Assembly (NCBI GenBank): GCA_038749025.1
Contig: JBCDIL010000002.1
Location: forward strand, 154,209-218,208
Direction: 5' to 3'
Origin: JBCAXA01 sp038749025
GTDB taxonomy: Bacteria > Pseudomonadota > Gammaproteobacteria > Steroidobacterales > Woeseiaceae
DNA length: 64,000 bases
Part shown: positions 59,039 to 64,000 of the stretch, in pieces
How the letters are laid out: each line of letters begins with the position of its first letter
Position numbering within the stretch: the first letter of the stretch is position 1
The notes under the pieces: model-generated
Seen by the model: the letters and a program-made list of their open reading frames with translations, nothing else
Database searches by the model: none
What the model was told of the DNA's origin: nothing
Program-made: the position numbers and the translations under genes

Positions 59039-60165
59039 GACGAATGGCCAGCGACGATGGTGCCAAGCAAGGCGTGCTCGCGTGCGCCGGTCACCTCGCA
59101 ATGACGCGTAGCATTACCCGCTAGCCGTTCGCGTGCCAGCCACGCGAACCCCGCTGCTTCAAGCTGGTCTGCATCGATACCGAGCGTGCCGATAGCGGCG
59201 ACCGCCGCGGGTTGTAAGTGCGTTGCCAGCGCGCGTGTGAGGGTCCGGTTGTGCACGCCGCCGCCCGCTAACCAAACTTTCGCCGGTCGTTGCGGGCACT
59301 TCTTAATCGCCGTCGCTATCGAGCGTGCACTGAGTTCGGTAAGTGTCGCGACGATATCGTTATCGGTCAGCGCCTTCGTTAGTGGTTGCCACGCGGCTAG
59401 CCAACTAAGATTAAAGTGTTCGAAGCCGGTGCTCTTCGGAGGCACCCGAGCAAAATACTCATCGGCCAGCATGGCTTCGAGCCATTCTGTCTGAACCTGG
59501 CCAGTCGCTGCGCGCGAGCCGCCGCGGTCGAATGCCTCACCAACGCGTTGCTGTAGCCACTGATCGATAAGCGTGTTGGCCGGGCCCGTATCGTAGGCGA
59601 GCAATGGTCCGTTTAACGGCAAGTAAGTGAGGTTCGCAATCCCGCCCAAATTGACGACGGCCACCGGTTCGTCTCGGTCAGCGAACAGCCAATCATGGAG
59701 TAGCGGTAGCAGCGGCGCGCCTTCGCCGCCGCGCGCAACGTCCGCACGGCGAAAGTCGGCAATGACGGTGCAGCCTGTTTGTGCGCTGATAACGTGTGGG
59801 TCAGCGAGTTGGATTGTATACGGCGCGTCCGCGCTCGGGTCGTGGCGGACCGTTTGACCATGACTGCCGATCGCCGTGATGTCGGCCGGGGTGTAACCGC
59901 TCGCCTCAATAGCGTGTAAGGCAGCCGCTGCGAAGTGCCTACCAAGCGTCGTATCAAGTACGCCTAGTTCGTTCAATGACAGCGAGGTCTCGCGATGGCG
60001 AAGCGCCAGTAGCTGCGAATGCAAGTCGCGCGGGTAGGCGATCGTTTGGCCCGCTAAACAATGGACACGGTTTGAGTCGTCGAAACGAAATACGCCCGCA
60101 TCGATGCCATCCATGCTGGTGCCCGATATCAGGCCAACAAAAAGAGAGTTCTGTTCTTGAGTCAC
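59035..60165 (-). CDS. anmK: anhydro-N-acetylmuramic acid kinase
   Basis: 376 aa. Phosphorylates and opens 1,6-anhydroMurNAc in peptidoglycan recycling. ATP-site motif FVGLISGTSMDGIDAGVFRF, then GSHGQTVRHDP, DFRRADVARGGEGAPLLPLLHDWLF, NLGGIANLTYL, and C-terminal WLAGGGVHNRTL. GTG 60165 start. Lies between the GGT homologue and the M23 endopeptidase, as expected from the conserved anmK-M23-tyrS neighbourhood. Complements ampD elsewhere in the window. Confidence 0.96.
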   Translation of the reverse strand: MTQEQNSLFVGLISGTSMDGIDAGVFRFDDSNRVHCLAGQTIAYPRDLHSQLLALRHRETSLSLNELGVLDTTLGRHFAAAALHAIEASGYTPADITAIGSHGQTVRHDPSADAPYTIQLADPHVISAQTGCTVIADFRRADVARGGEGAPLLPLLHDWLFADRDEPVAVVNLGGIANLTYLPLNGPLLAYDTGPANTLIDQWLQQRVGEAFDRGGSRAATGQVQTEWLEAMLADEYFARVPPKSTGFEHFNLSWLAAWQPLTKALTDNDIVATLTELSARSIATAIKKCPQRPAKVWLAGGGVHNRTLTRALATHLQPAAVAAIGTLGIDADQLEAAGFAWLARERLAGNATRHCEVTGAREHALLGTIVAGHSS

Positions 60166-60197
60166 GGCGAGGCCGTCAAATGGCTTGCACCGAAGCG

Positions 60198-61640
60198 CTA
60201 ATCGATGCGGGCCAGGCGTGTTTCTTTATATTTTTCGAGTTGCTGCTGCGCATTCTCAACAGTGTCTCGGAAGTCGTCGGCGTAGCGCGATTCGATCGGT
60301 TGCGCGGCGGGCAACTTAACGGTTCGCGGATTTCGGTGCACGCCATTGATTCGGTATTCGTAGTGCAGATGTGGCGCCGTTGCCAGACCTGTCGCGCCGA
60401 CAAAACCAATAACCTCGCCTTGCTCCACGCGGGCCCCAGACGGTGCGTTTTTCGCGAAGTTGGAAAGGTGCGCGTAAAGGGTTGTGATGTTACCGCCGTG
60501 TTGCAAAATGATGGTATTGCCGTAGCCGCTCTTACGACCGCGAAAAATAACCTTGCCATCGCCGGCGGCTTTAATCGGCGTACCTTTCGGGGCGGAGTAG
60601 TCGACACCGCGATGGGCGCGAATCGTATTCAGTATCGGGTGGCGACGCCGCGGGTCAAACGGCGAGCTGATGCGGCGAAAATCGACGGGCGCGCGAATAA
60701 ATGCTTTGCGAACACTGCGTCCATCGGCAGCGAAATAATCGCTACGGCCTGAATCGTCAATATGCCGAAACGCTTGTACGCTTCGCCCACTGTTAACGAA
60801 TTCGGCGGCAATGATTTCGCCGTTGCCGATTTTCTCACCGTTACGCCAATACTCCTCGTACATCAGTGTGTATTCATCGCCACGACGAATGTCGAGTACG
60901 AAGTCGATGTCCCATGCGAAAATGCCGGCGAGGTTCATGATCATGTTGTCGTCAAGACCGGCTGTCGCCGCTGACTCGAACAACGACGACTCGATGACGC
61001 CGTGACTAATTGCTTCGCGCGTCTCCAGCGGTAAGTTCGAGAGTTCCGCAACGAAACCACCATCGGCGCGCATGCCGACACGAAGTTCCTCGTCGATCGC
61101 GACCGTCTTTCTTAACGAAACAATGCGGCCGGCGTCGTGATCGATCGCAACGGCGTCGCCCGGTCGTAACAATCGGAGTTGCTCGGCCGCGACCGGCAAG
61201 CGGCTGATCGATGCGAGATCACCGGCGCTCAATTCGTTCTTGCGAAACAGTCCATCGAGTGTGTCGCCTGAACGGATGGTCAGATCAATGTGCTCGAACT
61301 GATGTGCCGTCGGCGCGTCCGCAACGCGGGTCGCGACGGTCGCTGGCAAACTGGCAACGGTGCCATCGTTAGCGACTACGGCCGGTTCTTGCGCCGGGAT
61401 GGGTGTCGCTACCAATCCGGCGTTGGCTACGGCGAGTTCCGCTGTTGCGCCGGCGATGGTCGGGGGCGCCGGCTCCGCCGTCGCCGTTTCGGGTGTTGCG
61501 GCGAATCGCCACAGGCCGGCACCGGCTATAGCGAGCAGTATGCCTAGGGAAAACCACGGCAAGCGGTGGCGAGATGGGTCGGAAGACGCGAGCGCGGAGG
61601 GGCGGTAATCGTGGCGCAGCTGACTGGCGTAGCGCTTCAA
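60198..61640 (-). CDS. M23 family DD-metalloendopeptidase (MepM/YebA-like)
   Basis: 480 aa. One N-terminal membrane helix (WFSLGILLAIAGAGLWRFA near 28-46), a LysM-like/OapA-type region (LTIRSGDTLDGLFRKNELS), a long helical and beta middle part, and a C-terminal LytM/M23 domain (HRGVDYSAPKGTPIKAAGDGKVIF, NTIILQHGGNITTLYAHLSNFAKN, ATAPHLHYEYRINGV). The zinc ligands are HRGVD and HLHYE. Cuts peptide cross-links to allow wall growth. Start: TTG 61640 with GGAGGGCGCGCC upstream; the frame is open to 61706 but that stretch is the promoter, not coding. Confidence 0.88.
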   Translation of the reverse strand: MKRYASQLRHDYRPSALASSDPSRHRLPWFSLGILLAIAGAGLWRFAATPETATAEPAPPTIAGATAELAVANAGLVATPIPAQEPAVVANDGTVASLPATVATRVADAPTAHQFEHIDLTIRSGDTLDGLFRKNELSAGDLASISRLPVAAEQLRLLRPGDAVAIDHDAGRIVSLRKTVAIDEELRVGMRADGGFVAELSNLPLETREAISHGVIESSLFESAATAGLDDNMIMNLAGIFAWDIDFVLDIRRGDEYTLMYEEYWRNGEKIGNGEIIAAEFVNSGRSVQAFRHIDDSGRSDYFAADGRSVRKAFIRAPVDFRRISSPFDPRRRHPILNTIRAHRGVDYSAPKGTPIKAAGDGKVIFRGRKSGYGNTIILQHGGNITTLYAHLSNFAKNAPSGARVEQGEVIGFVGATGLATAPHLHYEYRINGVHRNPRTVKLPAAQPIESRYADDFRDTVENAQQQLEKYKETRLARID

Positions 61641-61677
61641 GGCGCGCCCTCCGGCGATCGTGATGAAAACTGCCGAA

Positions 61678-61706
61678 AATGTAACGATATCGAGCGAAAC
61701 TGTCAA
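61678..61706 (-). promoter_or_regulatory. sigma-70 promoter of the M23 endopeptidase gene
   Basis: Minus strand: TTGACA (61701-61706), 17-base spacer, TACATT (61678-61683). Near-consensus -35 and acceptable -10 at the ideal spacing, about 38 bases before the TTG start at 61640. Its TTG was easily mistaken for the gene's first codon. Confidence 0.65.
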
Positions 61707-61861
61707 AGAACTGTAAGAACTTCAGCTCCTTGCATCACAGATTGTTGGTCGAGTCTTGATATGGGTCACAGTCGCCCATTACGGCGTTAGGTGCTGGTGC
61801 TAGCCCGGTCCGTTGCCTAGACTCTCGACCGTTACTGCCTGCGTGTTAAAGAATCACCCGA

Positions 61862-63064
61862 ATGACCGACCTAGCGACCCAAATCGCCGAACTCAGCCGC
61901 GGCACCGAGGAGGTGCTGCCGGATAATTCACTGGCCGACAAGCTGAAGGTGGGGCGGCCGCTCATCGTCAAGGCGGGCTTCGACCCGACGGCACCCGATT
62001 TGCACCTAGGCCATACCGTTCTTATTAATAAGCTAAGGCAGTTTCAGCAGTTTGGACACGACGTCGTTTTCCTGATCGGGGATTTCACCGGGATGATCGG
62101 CGATCCGTCGGGTAAGAACTCGACCCGGCCACCGTTGACTGACGCTGATATCGCCGCTAACGCAAAGACTTACCAAGAGCAGATTTTCAAGATTCTCGAC
62201 CCCGAGCTGACGCGGATCGAGTTCAACTCCCGCTGGTGTCTTGAGCTCGGTGCGGTCGGAATTGTCCGCTTAGCGGCCAAGTACACGGTGGCGCGGATGC
62301 TCGAGCGTGATGATTTCGCGAAGCGCTACGCGGCGGAGCGACCGATTGCCATTCACGAGTTCATGTACCCGCTGGTACAGGGTTACGACTCGGTCGCTTT
62401 ACATGCGGACGTCGAACTGGGCGGAACCGATCAAAAGTTCAATCTGCTGATGGGTCGTCATCTGCAACAAGACGCTGGCCAGGCGCCGCAGACGATCATG
62501 ACGATGCCGCTGCTCGAGGGCCTCGACGGCGTTAACAAGATGAGTAAGTCGCTTGGTAACTACGTCGGAATCACCGATCCCGCCAACGAGATGTTCGGCA
62601 AGTTGATGTCGATTTCCGACGACTTGATGTGGCGTTACTTCGAATTACTGAGCTTCCGGCCTTTGGCTGATATCTCGGCCCTACGGCAAGCGATCGACGA
62701 AGGTCGCAACCCGCGTGACGTGAAATTTGAGCTTGCCGATGAAATCGTGGCTCGCTTTCACGGTAGCTCGGCCGCCGATGACGCCCGCCGGGCATTTCAG
62801 AGCCAGTTTCAAAAAGGCCAGATACCGGACGATATCGCCGAGATAACGCTCACGGTGCCCGCCGAGGGAATCGGCCTACCGCAATTGTTGAAGTCCACTG
62901 AGCTCTGCCCGAGTACCTCGGAGGCGATGCGGATGATCAAGCAAGGCGCGGTCCGCATCGACAGTGAGCGCGTCGAGGATCGCGACCGCAAGCTCGGCCC
63001 GGGCGAACCGTTCGTCGTACAGGTCGGCAAACGACGCTTTGCCCGGGTAAAGTTAACCGCATGA
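61862..63064 (+). CDS. tyrS: tyrosyl-tRNA synthetase
   Basis: 400 aa class I synthetase. The HIGH motif is HLGH (APDLHLGHTVLI), KMSKS is intact (GVNKMSKSLGNYVG), DLGGTDQKFNLLMGR binds tyrosine, and the C-terminal part is an S4 RNA-binding domain (LPQLLKSTELCPSTSEAMRMIKQGAVRIDSERV). Two tyrosyl-tRNA synthetase types occur in Gammaproteobacteria; this is the TyrZ-like short-insert type by length and HLGH motif. Divergent from the M23 gene. Located just upstream of an rRNA operon, as in Pseudomonas. Confidence 0.96.
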   Translation: MTDLATQIAELSRGTEEVLPDNSLADKLKVGRPLIVKAGFDPTAPDLHLGHTVLINKLRQFQQFGHDVVFLIGDFTGMIGDPSGKNSTRPPLTDADIAANAKTYQEQIFKILDPELTRIEFNSRWCLELGAVGIVRLAAKYTVARMLERDDFAKRYAAERPIAIHEFMYPLVQGYDSVALHADVELGGTDQKFNLLMGRHLQQDAGQAPQTIMTMPLLEGLDGVNKMSKSLGNYVGITDPANEMFGKLMSISDDLMWRYFELLSFRPLADISALRQAIDEGRNPRDVKFELADEIVARFHGSSAADDARRAFQSQFQKGQIPDDIAEITLTVPAEGIGLPQLLKSTELCPSTSEAMRMIKQGAVRIDSERVEDRDRKLGPGEPFVVQVGKRRFARVKLTA

Positions 63065-63107
63065 GCGCAGCCTCGGTGGCTGCTAAACCGAACAGAAGGA
63101 GCACATG

Positions 63108-63653
63108 ATGCTGAAACCTTGGATGACAGCGCTTGCTGCACTGGTCGTCGCCGGCCCGGCGGCAGCCCAGATGGAAAACATGGAAACGGTGATGGACGCG
63201 CTGGAGCAATGGAACAAGGCGCCGATTGTTGAGCTCAGCGATTCAGATGTCACCCGCTTCATCGCGCTGTCGACTGAGGCGGCTAGCAGTGACGTTGAGT
63301 TCGAAGGCTACGCCGACGACAAGCCGATCACGAACTACGATGCTTTCGCTACAGCTATGCGCGAGAACAGCAAGGCGATGGCGCTCCTCAATAAGCACGG
63401 CTTTAACCCAGAGAGCTTTCGCGATGTAGCGATTAATATCGCCATGTCGATGGGTGCGATTGAGATGGAAGAGAATCGTCCCGAAATGGAACAGGGTCTC
63501 GCCCAGCTTGAATCGATGAAAGCGATGATGCCGCCCGACCAATATGAGCTGCTATCGTCGCAGATTAAAGGTATGTTCGCGGCTTTCGAGCGTGCGCCAG
63601 AAGGCAATATTGCGGTCGTTCGCGAGTACAAAACCGAACTCGACGCCTTATAA
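63108..63653 (+). CDS. small secreted helical protein
   Basis: 181 aa. Signal peptide (LKPWMTALAALVVAGPAAAQ), then an entirely alpha-helical, methionine- and glutamate-rich mature protein with no cysteines (ENMETVMDALEQWNK, EMEENRPEMEQGLAQLESMKAMM). No family recognised. AGAAGGAG upstream; ATG 63108 has better spacing than 63105. Sits between tyrS and the rRNA promoters, a position often occupied by unrelated small genes. Function unknown. Confidence 0.6.
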   Translation: MLKPWMTALAALVVAGPAAAQMENMETVMDALEQWNKAPIVELSDSDVTRFIALSTEAASSDVEFEGYADDKPITNYDAFATAMRENSKAMALLNKHGFNPESFRDVAINIAMSMGAIEMEENRPEMEQGLAQLESMKAMMPPDQYELLSSQIKGMFAAFERAPEGNIAVVREYKTELDAL

Positions 63654-63708
63654 AACCCGGGAAAAAACGCCCTTTCTGCAAGGCCTGTTCGAACGCTGAC
63701 GAAAAGTG

Positions 63709-63736
63709 TTGACGGGCCCATGGAACTCCCTATAAT
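63709..63736 (+). promoter_or_regulatory. rRNA operon promoter P1
   Basis: TTGACG (63709-63714), 16-base spacer, TATAAT (63731-63736), followed by the GC-rich discriminator GCGCCGC, the hallmark of stringently controlled rRNA promoters. An A-rich stretch (GACGAAAAGTG) immediately upstream could serve as part of an UP element. Confidence 0.85.
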
Positions 63737-63807
63737 GCGCCGCTCGCTGGCCGGATCGCGCCGGCAGCGCGAACCCTCAAAAGCCCCAAAACGTGCCGCG
63801 ATTAACG

Positions 63808-63835
63808 TTGACGGTACGGCTTTTCGGTGTATAAT
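63808..63835 (+). promoter_or_regulatory. rRNA operon promoter P2
   Basis: TTGACG (63808-63813), 16-base spacer, TATAAT (63830-63835), the same -35, -10 and spacing as P1, 99 bases downstream. Tandem P1/P2 is the standard rrn arrangement. Confidence 0.8.
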
Positions 63836-63867
63836 TGACGGTTCCGCTTGGCTGAATGGCCCAGCAC

Positions 63868-63880
63868 TGCTCTTTAAAAA
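63868..63880 (+). promoter_or_regulatory. boxA antitermination element of the rRNA leader
   Basis: TGCTCTTTAAAAA (63868-63880), close to the boxA consensus TGCTCTTTAACA that recruits NusB/NusE to rRNA transcripts. Lies 33 bases after P2. Confidence 0.8.
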
Positions 63881-64000
63881 TGTACAGGTAATTTGTGTGG
63901 GTGCTCGCGCCTTTGGAGTGTTGCTTCGGCAACCTAAAAAGGAGCGAGTAACCTAAGTCAGAATTAATTCTTGCTTGGATTTCTTGCTCCGAAGCTCAAA

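Larger units (their letters stand above)
63654..64000 (+). other. rRNA operon promoter and leader region; 16S gene begins beyond the window
   Basis: No gene is seen after 63653. The stretch holds P1, P2 and boxA, then an AU-rich leader up to the end. The 16S start motif (AGAGTTTGATC) is not reached by 64000, so the 16S rRNA gene itself lies outside. Frames open in this stretch are not believed to be translated. Confidence 0.75.

Noticed and set aside
63720..63956. Plus-strand open frame over the rRNA promoters
   Set aside because: Covers P1, P2 and boxA; untranslated leader.
1..64000. tRNA genes, prophage, insertion sequences or integrative elements
   Set aside because: No cloverleaf with TTCRA, no integrase, transposase or phage structural gene was recognised in the window.

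Overview
The window comes from the chromosome of a gammaproteobacterium with moderately high GC. Three blocks carry gene orders known from Pseudomonas and its relatives: (a) yggS-proC-yggT next to pilT-pilU; (b) pyrB-ruvX-algH-tonB-gshB divergent from the pilG-pilH-pilI-pilJ-chpA chemosensory cluster; (c) bactofilin-erpA and anmK-M23 peptidase-tyrS leading into an rRNA operon whose promoters end the window. Several positions in these blocks differ from the Pseudomonas pattern, and the genus cannot be named from sequence alone. Coding density is high, many stop/start codons overlap (ATGA or GTGA), and no phage, insertion sequence, CRISPR array or tRNA gene was seen.

Layout. 1-8.2 kb: end of a lipid A acyltransferase gene, htpX and htpG (each behind a recognisable heat-shock promoter), a secreted deacylase-like enzyme, an L,D-transpeptidase, the nucleosidase PpnN and three very small genes. 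8.2-16.6 kb: osmoprotectant-type ABC transporter with a fused binding protein and permease, msrB with an FKBP lipoprotein, a decayed amidohydrolase fragment, two envelope or coiled-coil proteins, a Na+/H+ antiporter, a hydrolase, a TerB-like protein and HU. 16.6-22.7 kb: DUF4426 lipoprotein, yggT, proC, yggS, then three tandem twitching-motility retraction ATPase genes. 22.7-25.2 kb: two REP/BIME-like palindrome arrays on either side of a Tat-exported M24 peptidase gene. 25.2-31.6 kb: a minus-strand operon of gshB, apbE, tonB, algH, ruvX, pyrB, a PyrK-like reductase and a secreted unknown. 31.7-41.5 kb: the Pil-Chp chemosensory system, ending in a 1965-residue ChpA kinase and a CheW-like ChpC. 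41.5-46.5 kb: rsmE, ampD, ampE, a cobalamin adenosyltransferase, an inositol-phosphatase-family enzyme, a DNA glycosylase and a metallopeptidase-like protein. 46.5-47.1 kb: an AT-rich non-coding region with a consensus sigma-54 promoter, two copies of an upstream motif and a strong terminator, most simply read as a small RNA gene of about 200 nt. 47.1-64 kb: a beta-propeller/amidohydrolase-like protein lacking its metal ligands, pdxH, tyrA, rppH, hemJ, bactofilin, erpA, ppx and ppk1 tail to tail, a gamma-glutamyltranspeptidase homologue coupled to anmK, an M23 endopeptidase, tyrS, a small secreted protein and the rRNA operon leader.

How it fits together. Type IV pilus retraction (PilT/PilU plus a third paralogue) and its Chp signalling pathway are the dominant functional theme. 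Cell-wall recycling and remodelling (ampD, ampE, anmK, M23, L,D-transpeptidase, bactofilin) is a second. Protein quality control (htpX, htpG, msrB, FKBP) is a third. The most novel-looking element is the predicted sigma-54-dependent small RNA at 46632-46832. Starts were chosen from ribosome-binding sites, signal peptides and overlaps with neighbours. Residue positions are approximate unless a numbered residue is given.
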